Shown in pieces: positions 47,344 through 56,327 of a stretch of DNA of 64,000 bases; the stretch's first letter is position 1; every line of letters begins with the position of its first letter. The stretch comes from Pseudomonadota bacterium (GTDB lineage Bacteria; Myxococcota_A; Polyangia; GCA-2747355), in NCBI GenBank assembly GCA_016711215.1, contig JADJTL010000002.1, forward strand, positions 310,001 through 374,000, read 5' to 3'. Below the pieces are notes generated by a model. The model saw only the letters and a program-made list of their open reading frames with translations. It ran no database searches and was not told the origin of the DNA. The position numbers and the translations under genes were made by a program.

Positions 47344-47372
47344 TTCATAGCGCGAATCCCTCTAAAGGTCAA
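47344..47372 (-). promoter_or_regulatory. sigma70-type promoter for gyrA-hemL
   Basis: On the minus strand TTGACC (47372-47367), a 17-nt spacer and TATGAA (47349-47344) give 5/6 and 4/6 matches. Transcription near 47337 would give a leader of about 67 nt to the gyrA ATG. Confidence 0.6.
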
Positions 47373-47461
47373 TCGAACCCGGCCGCGGCGTGCCTCCAGG
47401 CCAGTCCGCGTCTGGGTCGACGCGCGGCCTCAGCGCTGCCTCCGACGCGCTGAGCTTCGCC

Positions 47462-47501
47462 GCGCCGGCCCTCAGCAGGTTTGCTGCGCCGGCCCTCAGC
47501 A
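47462..47501. repeat. 16-bp direct repeat upstream of gmd
   Basis: GCGCCGGCCCTCAGCA occurs at 47462-47477 and 47486-47501, 24 bp apart. A short hairpin AGAGTG-CCGCG-CACTCT follows at about 47505-47521. It lies between the gyrA promoter and gmd and could be a regulator site, but no known motif matches. Confidence 0.6.
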
Positions 47502-47553
47502 AGTAGAGTGCCGCGCACTCTGCCCTGAACCCCTTAGCGACGAGGCGAACGGC

Positions 47554-48645
47554 ATGAGCACGACGAAGTGCGCGTTGATTACCGGCATCACCGGCCAGGA
47601 CGGCTCATACCTGGCGGAGCTCTTGCTAGAGAAGGGCTACACCGTCCACGGCATCGTCCGCCGATCGAGCTCGTTCAATACCGGGCGGCTGGAGCACCTC
47701 TACCAAGATCCGCACGTCAGCGGCCGCCGGCTGCGCCTGCACTACGGCGACATGACCGATTCGTCGAATCTGTCGCGGCTGATCGAGGCCGTGCGCCCGG
47801 ACGAGATCTACCACCTCGCGGCCCAGAGCCACGTCAAGGTTTCCTTCGAGGTGCCCGAGTACACCGCAGAAACCGACGCCATCGGTACGCTGCGCCTGCT
47901 CGACGCGATCCGCGACACGGGACTGCGGACGCGCTTCTACCAGGCGTCGACGAGCGAGCTCTACGGCAAGGTGCAGCAGGTCCCGCAGAGCGAGCAGACA
48001 CCCTTCTACCCGCGCTCGCCCTATGGCGTGGCCAAGCTCTACGCCTATTGGATCACGGTCAACTACCGTGAGGCCTATGGCCTGCATGCCTCCAACGGCA
48101 TCCTCTTCAACCACGAGAGCGAGCGGCGCGGAAAGACCTTCGTCACGCGCAAGGTCACGCGGGCCGCGGCCCGGACCGCGCTGGGCCTGCAGCAGCGCCT
48201 CTACCTCGGCAACCTCGATGCGCGCCGCGACTGGGGCTATGCGCCGGAGTACGTCGAGGCGATGTGGCTGATGCTGCAGCAGCCGACCCCGGACGACTAC
48301 GTGATCGCGACCGGCGAGACCCATAGCGTGCGCGAGCTCGTAACGCTGGCCTTCGCGCGGGCCGGCCTGCCGCTGCGCTGGCAGGGGCAGGGCGTCGAGG
48401 AGCAGGGCCTGCACGCCGACACCGGCGCCGTCTTGGTTGAGATCGATCCGGCCTACTTCCGCCCGACCGAGGTCGATCTGCTGATCGGCGACCCGAGCAA
48501 GGCCAAGGCCCAGCTCGGCTGGCAGCCGCGCACGACCTTTGAGGTCCTGGTCGAGCGGATGGTCGACCACGACCTCGAGGCGGCGCGGCGTCTGCTGACG
48601 CTGCGCGCGGCCGGCCACCAGGCCTATGAGGAGGGCACGGAGTGA
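47554..48645 (+). CDS. gmd: GDP-mannose 4,6-dehydratase
   Basis: A 363-residue extended SDR making GDP-4-keto-6-deoxymannose. The NADP motif is GITGQDGSY (11-19), the segment VRRSSSFNTGRLEHLY is typical, and the catalytic triad is in TSELYGKVQ and YGVAKLYAYW. NHESERRGKTFVTRKVTRA matches the family nearly exactly. The ATG at 47554 has GAGG upstream; open codons from 47326 precede the Rossmann fold and are excluded. The next gene overlaps (GTGA) and completes GDP-L-fucose synthesis. Confidence 0.96.
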   Translation: MSTTKCALITGITGQDGSYLAELLLEKGYTVHGIVRRSSSFNTGRLEHLYQDPHVSGRRLRLHYGDMTDSSNLSRLIEAVRPDEIYHLAAQSHVKVSFEVPEYTAETDAIGTLRLLDAIRDTGLRTRFYQASTSELYGKVQQVPQSEQTPFYPRSPYGVAKLYAYWITVNYREAYGLHASNGILFNHESERRGKTFVTRKVTRAAARTALGLQQRLYLGNLDARRDWGYAPEYVEAMWLMLQQPTPDDYVIATGETHSVRELVTLAFARAGLPLRWQGQGVEEQGLHADTGAVLVEIDPAYFRPTEVDLLIGDPSKAKAQLGWQPRTTFEVLVERMVDHDLEAARRLLTLRAAGHQAYEEGTE

Positions 48646-49643
48646 CGAGAGCGACGGCCATCGAGCCGCGGCGCCTGGCGCCCGATGCGCGGGTTTATGT
48701 CGCTGGCCATCGCGGGATGGTCGGCTCAGCGATCGTGCGCCAGCTCCTGGCGCGCGGCTACGCCCACCTCGTCACGCGCGAGCTCGAAGCGCTCGATTTG
48801 CGTCGCCAGGCCGCCACCGAGGGCTTCTTCGCGACGGAGCGTCCCGAGTTCGTGATCGTCGCGGCGGCCAAGGTCGGTGGCATCCTCGCCAACAACACCT
48901 TCCGCGCCGACTTCATCCGCGACAACCTGCAGATCCAGACCAACCTGATCGACGCCGCCTACCGCCACGGCGTGCAGCGCCTGCTCTTCCTCGGCTCGAG
49001 CTGCATCTACCCGCGGGACTGCGCCCAGCCGATCACCGAGGAGGCTCTGCTGACCGGGGCCCTCGAGCCGACCAACGAGCCCTATGCCATCGCCAAGATC
49101 GCCGGGCTGAAGCTCTGCGAGGCCTACAACGCCCAGTACGGCACGCGCTACCTCAGCGTCATGCCGACCAACCTCTACGGTCCCCATGACAACTTCGATC
49201 TGAGCTCGAGCCACGTGCTCCCGGCGCTCTTGCGCCGCTTCCACGAGGCCAAGCTGGCCAAGCTGCGCTCGGTGACGATCTGGGGCAGCGGCCGCCCGCG
49301 CCGTGAGTTTCTCCACGTCGACGATTTGGCGGATGCCTGCGTCTATCTGCTCGAGCAGAGCGACAGCACCGCGCTGCTCAACATCGGCGTCGGAGAGGAC
49401 GTGACGATTCGCGCGCTGGCGGAGCTGGTGGCCGAGATCGTCGGCTTCGAGGGCGAGATCTTGCAGGACACGAGCAAGCCCGACGGCACCCCGCGTAAGC
49501 TGCTCGACGTCAGCCGGCTGCACGCGCTGGGTTGGCGCGCGCGGACGAGCCTGCGCGAGGGGATTACCAGCACCTATCAGTGGTTCGTCGCGCAGCAGGG
49601 GCGCCAGACTGACGCGCGCGGCGAAACGGGCCCACGGGGCTAG
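48642..49643 (+). CDS. fcl: GDP-L-fucose synthase
   Basis: A 333-residue SDR epimerase-reductase that converts the Gmd product to GDP-L-fucose. It has VAGHRGMVGSAI for NADP binding, SSCIYPRDCAQPI and the catalytic YAIAK. Length is typical. It starts with GTG overlapping the gmd stop, so both products are made together. A small deviation is the GTG start with no separate Shine-Dalgarno. Confidence 0.95.
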   Translation: MTRATAIEPRRLAPDARVYVAGHRGMVGSAIVRQLLARGYAHLVTRELEALDLRRQAATEGFFATERPEFVIVAAAKVGGILANNTFRADFIRDNLQIQTNLIDAAYRHGVQRLLFLGSSCIYPRDCAQPITEEALLTGALEPTNEPYAIAKIAGLKLCEAYNAQYGTRYLSVMPTNLYGPHDNFDLSSSHVLPALLRRFHEAKLAKLRSVTIWGSGRPRREFLHVDDLADACVYLLEQSDSTALLNIGVGEDVTIRALAELVAEIVGFEGEILQDTSKPDGTPRKLLDVSRLHALGWRARTSLREGITSTYQWFVAQQGRQTDARGETGPRG

Positions 49644-49650
49644 GCGCGGC

Positions 49651-49679
49651 TGGCCAAGGGCGCTGAGAATCACTAGACT
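49651..49679 (+). promoter_or_regulatory. possible promoter before the nucleotide-sugar dehydrogenase
   Basis: TGGCCA (49651-49656), a 17-nt spacer and TAGACT (49674-49679) each match sigma70 consensus at 4/6. Transcription near 49686 would give a 20-nt leader before the ATG at 49707. Confidence 0.35.
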
Positions 49680-49706
49680 CCCGCGGCGCGCAAGAGGAAG
49701 GGAACC

Positions 49707-50984
49707 ATGCTCGAACTATCAGAGGTGCGACTGGGCGTGATCGGCCTGGGCTACGTCGGGTTGCCGCTGGCGACGGCCTTTGGGCGGCTCCTGCCGACCT
49801 GGGGCTACGACCGCCGCGCCGACCGCGTGGCCGAGATTCGCGCGGGCCACGACAGCTCGCTCGAGGTCACCGAACAGGACCTGGCGGCTGCCGCGCAGCT
49901 CAAGGTCACGGCGGACGTCAACGACCTGGCCAGCTGCAACGTCTACATCGTGGCGGTGCCGACGCCGGTCGACGACCACAAGATCCCAGACATGGAGCTG
50001 CTGCGCGCAGCCAGCGCCACGGTCGGCGAGCTGCTCGAGCGCGATAACGTCGTCATCTTCGAGTCGACGGTCTATCCGGGCTGCACCGAGGAGGTCTGCG
50101 TGCCGCTGCTCGAGGCCAAGTCGGGCCTCGTCTTCAACCGTGACTTCTTCGTCGGCTACAGCCCGGAGCGCATCAACCCCGGCGACCACACGCATCGGCT
50201 GGCCGACATCGTCAAGGTCACCTCGGGCTCGACGCCTGCGGCCGCCGAGCTGATCGATAACCTCTACCGCAGGATCATCACGGCCGGCACGCACCGCGCC
50301 AGCAGCCTGCGGGTGGCCGAGGCCGCCAAGGTGATCGAGAACACCCAGCGCGACGTCAACATCGCGCTGATCAACGAGCTGGCGATTCTCTTCAACCGCC
50401 TGGGCATCGACACGGTCGAGGTGCTGGAGGCCGCCGGCAGCAAGTGGAACTTCCTGCCCTTCCGGCCCGGGCTGGTCGGCGGCCACTGCATCGGCGTCGA
50501 TCCCTTCTACCTGACCTATAAGGCGCAGCAGGTCGGCCATCGACCCGAGCTGATCCTGGCCGGGCGGCATATCAACGACAACATGGGGCAGTACCTGACG
50601 CACCGCGTGATCAGGATGATGAGCCAGCGCGAGATCCAGACCGTGCAGGCGAAGGTGCTGGTGCTGGGTTTCACCTTCAAGGAGAACTGCCCCGACATCC
50701 GCAACACGCGCGTTATCGACATCGTCAACGAGTTCCGCGAGTACCGCGCCGAGGTCGAGGTCTACGACCCCTGGGTCGAGGCCGAGGAGGCGCGGCGCGA
50801 GTACGGCCTCGAGCTGATCGACGAGCTGCACGAGGGTCGCTATGACGCGATCGTCGTGGCCGTGGCGCATAAGCAGTTCCTCGAGCTCGGCGCGGCCCGA
50901 ATTCGCGCGTTGGGCAAGGCGCGCTGCGTGCTATTCGACGTCAAGTCGGTGCTGCCGGCGAGCGCCGTCGACGCGCGCCTGTAG
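49707..50984 (+). CDS. nucleotide-sugar dehydrogenase, TviB/WbpA-like
   Basis: A 425-residue UDP-sugar 6-dehydrogenase of the TviB/WbpA/WbpO group. The NAD motif is GVIGLGYVGLP (10-20), TVYPGCTEE and YSPERINPGD are family patterns, and the catalytic Cys261 lies in GGHCIGVDPFYL. These enzymes oxidise UDP-HexNAc sugars to uronates in capsule synthesis. With the epimerase and wecB next to it, a UDP-GlcNAc- or UDP-ManNAc-derived uronic acid is the likely product, but the precise sugar is inferred. AAGGGA precedes the ATG. Confidence 0.92.
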   Translation: MLELSEVRLGVIGLGYVGLPLATAFGRLLPTWGYDRRADRVAEIRAGHDSSLEVTEQDLAAAAQLKVTADVNDLASCNVYIVAVPTPVDDHKIPDMELLRAASATVGELLERDNVVIFESTVYPGCTEEVCVPLLEAKSGLVFNRDFFVGYSPERINPGDHTHRLADIVKVTSGSTPAAAELIDNLYRRIITAGTHRASSLRVAEAAKVIENTQRDVNIALINELAILFNRLGIDTVEVLEAAGSKWNFLPFRPGLVGGHCIGVDPFYLTYKAQQVGHRPELILAGRHINDNMGQYLTHRVIRMMSQREIQTVQAKVLVLGFTFKENCPDIRNTRVIDIVNEFREYRAEVEVYDPWVEAEEARREYGLELIDELHEGRYDAIVVAVAHKQFLELGAARIRALGKARCVLFDVKSVLPASAVDARL

Positions 50985-51009
50985 CACGAGGAGCGGAGAG
51001 TCGTTGGCG

Positions 51010-52017
51010 ATGAAGGTGCTGGTAACCGGTAGCGCGGGGTTCATCGGGTCGGCCGTGGCGCTGCGGCTGCTCGCGCGCGGCGACGAGGTGGTCGGCCTCG
51101 ACAACCTCAATGCTTACTACGATGTGAAGCTCAAGCAGGCCCGGCTAGCGCGGCTCCTGGCGCTGCCCGGCTACACCAACTGCCTGCTCGACATCGCCGA
51201 CCGCGAGGGCATGGCGCGGCTCTTCGCCGAGCAGCGCCCGCAGCGCGTGGTCCACCTGGCCGCGCAGGCGGGCGTACGCTACTCGCTGGAGAACCCCCAC
51301 GCCTACATCGAGAGCAACGTGGTCGGCTTCCTCAACGTGCTCGAGGGCTGCAGGCATAACGAGCTCGAGCACCTGGTCTACGCCTCGAGCAGCTCGGTCT
51401 ACGGCGGCAACACGCGCCTGCCCTTCTCCGTACATGACGGCGTCGACCATCCGCTCAGCCTCTACGGTGCGACGAAACGCGCCAATGAGCTGATGGCCCA
51501 TTCCTACAGCCACCTCTATCGGCTGCCGACGACGGGGCTGCGCTTCTTCACGGTCTATGGCCCGTGGGGGCGGCCCGATATGGCCCTCTTCCGCTTCACC
51601 CGCGCGCTGCTCGCTGGCGAGAGCATCGACGTCTACAACCACGGGCACCATCGGCGCGATTTCACCTATATCGACGACATCGTCGAGGGCGTGATCCGCG
51701 TGCTCGACCGGCAAGCGCCGCCGGCGCCGCAATGGAGCGGTGAGGCGCCCGATCCGGCGACGAGCAGCGCACCCTTTCGGGTCTACAACATCGGCAACCA
51801 TCAGCCGGTACAGCTGCTCGACTACATCCAGGTCCTCGAGCGCTGCCTGGGCAAGCAGGCGCAGCTCAACCTGCTCCCGCTGCAGAAGGGCGACGTGCCT
51901 GAGACCTGCGCGGACGTCGAGGACCTGGTCCGCGATGTCGACTATCAACCCTCGACGCCGGTGAGCGAGGGCATCGCTCGCTTCGTCGCCTGGTATCGTG
52001 AGTTCTATCGCGTATGA
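51010..52017 (+). CDS. NAD-dependent nucleotide-sugar epimerase
   Basis: A 335-residue extended SDR of the UDP-glucuronate 4-epimerase type. NAD motif GSAGFIGSA (7-15), catalytic Ser in ASSSSVYGG (about 127-130) and YGATK (Y152, K156). DNLNAYYDVKLKQARL is typical of uronate epimerases, which fits the preceding dehydrogenase. The ATG at 51010 is used; TTG at 51004 is possible. Its stop overlaps the wecB start (ATGA). Confidence 0.9.
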   Translation: MKVLVTGSAGFIGSAVALRLLARGDEVVGLDNLNAYYDVKLKQARLARLLALPGYTNCLLDIADREGMARLFAEQRPQRVVHLAAQAGVRYSLENPHAYIESNVVGFLNVLEGCRHNELEHLVYASSSSVYGGNTRLPFSVHDGVDHPLSLYGATKRANELMAHSYSHLYRLPTTGLRFFTVYGPWGRPDMALFRFTRALLAGESIDVYNHGHHRRDFTYIDDIVEGVIRVLDRQAPPAPQWSGEAPDPATSSAPFRVYNIGNHQPVQLLDYIQVLERCLGKQAQLNLLPLQKGDVPETCADVEDLVRDVDYQPSTPVSEGIARFVAWYREFYRV

Positions 52018-53222
52018 CGCCTGCAATCGCGCCTGAGCCCGGCCGCCCCTCGGAGCCAGCCCTGCGCGCGGCCGACGCTCCGATCAAGATCCTCTGCGTC
52101 GCCGGCGCGCGGCCCAACTTCGTCAAGATCGCGCCGCTGATGCGAGCCTTGGCGCAGCGGCCGGCCTTCGCGGCGCGACTGGTCCACACCGGCCAGCACT
52201 ACGACGCGGCGCTCTCGAGCGTCTTCTTCGACGAGCTGCGAATCCCGCGGCCGGACCTCGAGCTGGAGGTCGGCTCGGGCACTCATGCCCAGCAGACCGC
52301 CGAGATCATGCGCCGCTTCGAGCCCGTCGTGCAGGCGGAACAACCGCAGGCCGTGCTCGTCGTCGGCGACGTCAACTCCACCATCGCCTGCGCGCTGGTG
52401 ACCGCCAAGACCGTGCTCGATCGGCCCTTCGCCTGCGCGCTCGGCACGCGCCGACGGCCAGTGATGATCCACGTCGAGGCCGGCCTGCGCAGCGGCGATG
52501 ACGACATGCCCGAGGAGATCAACCGCAAGCTGACGGACGCGATCTCCGACCTGCTCTTTGTTAGCGAGCCGGCGGGGCTCGAGAACCTGCGGCGCGAGGG
52601 CGTCAGCGAGGACCGGCTCTGCTTCGCCGGCAACGTGATGATCGACACGCTGCTCGCGGCCAAGGCCCAGGCGCAGCGCTCCGACGTGCTGACCCGGCTC
52701 GGGCTGCGAGCGGGCGGCTACGGCCTGCTGACGCTGCACCGGCCAAGCAACGTCGACGACCCGAGCGCCCTGGCCGCGCTGCTGCGCACGCTCGATCAGA
52801 TCGCGGAGGAGCTGCCGCTGGTCTTTCCGGTCCATCCGCGCACCCGGAGCAAGCTGGCGGCGGCCCGCGTGAGCCTCGGCGCGCCGCGCTGGCACCTCTG
52901 TGAGCCGCTCGGCTACCTCGATTTCCTGCGGCTGACCAGCGGCGCCCGGGTGGTGCTGACCGACTCGGGCGGCGTGCAGGAAGAGACGACGGTGCTCGGC
53001 GTGCGTTGCCTGACGCTGCGCGATAACACCGAGCGCCCGGTGACCGTCAGCGAGGGCACCAACACGCTGGCTGGCACGCGACCAGAAACCATCCTGGCGG
53101 CCTGGGCGGCGGCCCGCGAGGCAAAAGAGGGCCCAGCGCGCGTGCCCGCCCTATGGGACGGCCAGGCCGCTGATCGCATCGTTGCCGAGCTTGAAGGGCG
53201 TCTGACGCCGCCGGCGGGGTAG
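52014..53222 (+). CDS. wecB: UDP-N-acetylglucosamine 2-epimerase (non-hydrolysing)
   Basis: A 402-residue enzyme interconverting UDP-GlcNAc and UDP-ManNAc. Signatures are GARPNFVKIAPL, HTGQHYD, VVGDVNST, HVEAGLRSGD, PEEINRKLTD and LTDSGGVQEE. It has an N-terminal Pro-rich extension of about 20 residues. The start overlaps the epimerase gene by 4 bp. Glycosyltransferase-B fold is normal for the family. Confidence 0.94.
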   Translation: MTPAIAPEPGRPSEPALRAADAPIKILCVAGARPNFVKIAPLMRALAQRPAFAARLVHTGQHYDAALSSVFFDELRIPRPDLELEVGSGTHAQQTAEIMRRFEPVVQAEQPQAVLVVGDVNSTIACALVTAKTVLDRPFACALGTRRRPVMIHVEAGLRSGDDDMPEEINRKLTDAISDLLFVSEPAGLENLRREGVSEDRLCFAGNVMIDTLLAAKAQAQRSDVLTRLGLRAGGYGLLTLHRPSNVDDPSALAALLRTLDQIAEELPLVFPVHPRTRSKLAAARVSLGAPRWHLCEPLGYLDFLRLTSGARVVLTDSGGVQEETTVLGVRCLTLRDNTERPVTVSEGTNTLAGTRPETILAAWAAAREAKEGPARVPALWDGQAADRIVAELEGRLTPPAG

Positions 53223-53225
53223 GCC

Positions 53226-54470
53226 TTGATCGCGCCCGGCGACCCAACCCAGGCGTTGCTGCTGCGACTAGCCCGCGTCGAGCTCACCGAAACAGACGCG
53301 CGCATCGCCGCGGCGCTGGCCCCCCAGGCCAACTGGTCCGAGCTCACTCGCCTAGCGATCCGCGGCGGCATCGCCGGGTTGATCGCGACCCACAGCGGCG
53401 CGGCGGCGATGCCCCGGCACACGCTTCATGCGTTGACCGCGCATAGTCTGGCCGCGCAGGCGCAGAATCGCGCGCTCCTCGCCGAGGCACTGGCGCTCTG
53501 CGCCGGCGCCGAGCGTCAGGGTCTCGCGCTGGTGCCGCTCAAGGGCATCGCCCTGCAGCTGGCCGGGGTTTATCCCCAGCTCGGGATGCGGGCACAATGC
53601 GACATCGATCTGCTGACGGAGCGCTCGCAGATCGAAGAGGTCGACGCGCTCATCCGGACGGCTGGCTTCGCTTACCGCGGTGACCCAGCCCATGCGCTGC
53701 GGCATCAGCATCACCTCAAGTACGCCCTGACCCGGAGCGCCCGCCCACCTGTGCTGCTCGAGCTGCATTGGACGCCCTTCTTCGTCACCTACGGCGGGGC
53801 AGCACTCGATGCAGCGGCCCTCGGGCGCACCCTCCGTAAGGTGCAGGGCGGAGCGGCGGTGCGGATGCTCGACCCGATCGATACACTGCTCTCGGTCAGC
53901 CTGCATCTCGCCGTTCATCGCTACCGCGCTGCTCTAAAGTGGCTGGTCGACGTGGCCGAGCTGGCCCGACGTGGCGACGCGACGCTCGATTGGGACGAGT
54001 TGTGGCGGCGAGCAAGCGCGCTCGGGGCCCGCCGCGCCCTCGGGCGCGTCTTCTTGCTCGCGCGCAGCCTGCTCGCTGCGCCGCTGGCGCCGCCGACGCC
54101 AAGTTTGTTGGCGACCCTGCTGGCGCGGGTTACCCCCGCATCCGCCCTGATCGGCAGCGAAGACCAACCATCGCTCTCACGCCGCCTGGCGATCGATCTC
54201 TTGCAGTGCGATCATCCACGCGCGGTGCTGGCGAACACGGGCGGCAAACTGGCCGAGTTGCTCGAGCGGGAGCGCGGGCTGCGCTTGCCCTGGCTCCGCG
54301 CCGGCACGGCCGGTCGCTCGACCGTGCGAGCCGCACCAACCGCCGGCAGGAGTCCAACCGCCGGCAGGGGTCCAACCGCCGGCAGGGGTCCGACTGGCGG
54401 CGGGGGTCCGACTGGCGGCGGGGGTCCGACTGGCGCCAGGGGTCCGACGGGCGACCCAACCCGTGGCTAG
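53226..54470 (+). CDS. nucleotidyltransferase-family protein with C-terminal repeat tail
   Basis: A 414-residue protein. VPLKGIAL and CDIDLL (about 96-130) are the KG and DxD features of the uncharacterised nucleotidyltransferase family often found in polysaccharide loci, followed by a His-rich segment (HALRHQHHLKYAL) and helices. The last 45 residues are seven PTAGRG/PTGGGG-like hexapeptides encoded by an 18-bp DNA repeat. It begins with TTG at 53226, 4 bp after wecB, and overlaps the next gene by 8 bp. Catalytic activity is not shown for this family. Confidence 0.75.
   Translation: MIAPGDPTQALLLRLARVELTETDARIAAALAPQANWSELTRLAIRGGIAGLIATHSGAAAMPRHTLHALTAHSLAAQAQNRALLAEALALCAGAERQGLALVPLKGIALQLAGVYPQLGMRAQCDIDLLTERSQIEEVDALIRTAGFAYRGDPAHALRHQHHLKYALTRSARPPVLLELHWTPFFVTYGGAALDAAALGRTLRKVQGGAAVRMLDPIDTLLSVSLHLAVHRYRAALKWLVDVAELARRGDATLDWDELWRRASALGARRALGRVFLLARSLLAAPLAPPTPSLLATLLARVTPASALIGSEDQPSLSRRLAIDLLQCDHPRAVLANTGGKLAELLERERGLRLPWLRAGTAGRSTVRAAPTAGRSPTAGRGPTAGRGPTGGGGPTGGGGPTGARGPTGDPTRG
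54336..54461. repeat. 18-bp tandem repeat at the 3' end of the nucleotidyltransferase gene
   Basis: Seven contiguous 18-bp units (TCCAACCGCCGGCAGGGG and variants) form the reading frame's last hexapeptides. Variants are grouped, as expected of slippage. The array ends next to the stop and the GTG of the heparinase-like gene. Confidence 0.92.
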
Positions 54471-56327
54471 ACCTCGAAGCGGCTCGACGGCGGACGCGCC
54501 TAGCGTGGGCCGCTACTTGCGCACGGTTCGGCATTTGCGCCGAGAGCAATTCAGCGCGCGCCTCGCGCACCACGCGCGCGCCCTCTTCGACCGTCGCCTC
54601 CCGGCGCTGGCCGCGGCCCTCGTACCGGCCACCTCGGCGCAACCGGCTGGCATCGCCCTCAACGCGCCGCCATCGGCGCTGCTCACGGACGAGCGGCTGA
54701 TCGCCGAGCGTTGGCTCGCGGGTGCGGTCGCCTACCACGGCATCGAGGGGTCTCGGGACGATTGGCGCGGTCGCGGCCAGAGCCGGCTCTGGCGCTACGA
54801 ACGACACTACCATCGGGAGCTCGTCGCCCTCGCCGCCCTCGCCAGCGCGGAGCCGGGTGGGCGCTACGCGGCGGCGGGGCACGCGCTGATCGCGAGCTGG
54901 GTCGAGCACTGTCCCTTCCCGACCCGCGATGCCTGGGAGCCCTACCCGGCGGCGCGCCGCATTCTCAACTGGAGCCTCTCGGCGGCGCTCTTCCCTGCGC
55001 TCGCCGAGCAGCTCGCCCCCTTGCTCGAGCAGCAGCTCGACTTTCTCGAGCGCCGCCTCGAGCGCCACCTCCTCGGAAACCACCTGCTCTGCGACGCAGC
55101 GGCGCTCGTCGCAGGGAGCGCGACGATCGTCTCTGGGCGCGCCGAGCGCTATGGCGAGCAGGGCGCTGCGCTGCTCGCCGAGCAGCTCCAAATGCAGGTC
55201 CTCCGCGACGGCGGCTATGCCGAGCGCACGGTGCAGTACCACACGATCGTGCTGCGCGATGTGCTGCTGGCGATCGGTCTCGCCGCGCGACGAGGACGCC
55301 CGCTACCGGCCGTGGTCACCGCGTCGGCGGTCGCGATGGCGCGCTGGCTGGCACGCCTGCTCGCCTGCGGCCGGCTGCCCTGGATTAACGACGCGGCCGC
55401 CGATGCCACGCCCTCGCCAACCGAGGTGCTCGCGCTGGCGCGCGCGCCCTCGACTGCATCGGCGGCGACTGGGACGGCTGGCTCGGCCGTTCCTTCGGCG
55501 CCAAGGCGGCGCGTGGCGGCAGCGCCGCCGCGCCGGCGGAGCCCTTCGAGCTCGAGCTCGAGGCCACGGGCTGGTCGATCGTCGGCGCGGCAGGCAGCGT
55601 GCTGCTCTTCGATCACGGGACGATCGGCCCGGACGAACAACCGGGCCACGGCCACGGCGACGCGCTGGCCTTCGAGCTGAGCTGGGACGAGCAGCCGGTC
55701 GTCACCGACTCCGGGGTCACGACCTACGAGATCGGCGCCGTCCGGGAGTTCGAGCGCAGCGCTCGGGCCCACGCCACGGTCACCGTTGGTGACGCCGGCG
55801 CGGATGAGCTCTGGGCCTCCTTCCGGGTCGGTGGCCGCGCCGAGGTCAGCGGCGGTTTACGCCGGCGCACGGTCGAGGGGGTGTGGGTGCTGAGTGGGAT
55901 AGCCCGTGCCTGGTCGGGTTGGGTCCATCGCCGCACGCTGGTCTTCTGGCCAGGCCAAGCGCTGGTGGTGCTCGACCAGGTCGAGGGCGCAGGGGCGCGC
56001 GAGGTACTTTCGCGCCTTCCGCTCGATCCCGCATGCTATTGGCGACCACCGCTGATCGTCACGCCGCGGGCCGAGCTACGCCTGCTGCTCTTGCGCGGGG
56101 AGCTCGCGCGGGCCCCCCACGGCGTGCTCGACCTGCGCGAGGGCTGGGTCGGCCGCGGCTTCGGTCGCGCCGAGGCTCGCACGAGTCTCGTCCTGCGCGC
56201 GAATCCCTCGGGCCAGGTCGCCTACGCGTTGCTTGGCACCCACGCCCGCGTCGAGCTTGACGGCGACGTCTGCTCGTTGGAGACGGCGCGAGGCGCGGCG
56301 CGCTTGCCAATCGGTGAACCACGATGA
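54463..56327 (+). pseudogene. heparinase II/III-family protein, apparent frameshift
   Basis: Two adjacent frames together make a heparinase II/III-like protein of about 621 residues. The first (GTG 54463) gives the alpha-helical N-terminal part (YLRTVRHLRREQ, HYHRELVALAAL, NHLLCDAAALVAG, YAERTVQYH) to about 55440. The second frame carries the beta C-terminal domain (DHGTIGPDEQPGHGHGDALAFELSW and TYEIGA) to the stop at 56325-56327. The change is -1 in register and lies in a GCGCGCGC run at about 55438-55445. Left uncorrected, the first frame ends at 55680 in unrelated residues. A base missing from the assembly, a real mutation, or (less likely) programmed frameshifting could explain it. Polysaccharide lyase or cleavage function is inferred from family. 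Confidence 0.75.

Noticed and set aside
47326..47553. N-terminal extension of gmd
   Set aside because: The Gmd fold begins at 47554 with a Shine-Dalgarno; the extension overlaps a direct repeat and is Arg-rich shadow sequence.
55430..55460. Programmed -1 frameshift in the heparinase-like gene
   Set aside because: No slippery heptamer or downstream structure was recognised; a one-base error or mutation in the GC run is simpler.
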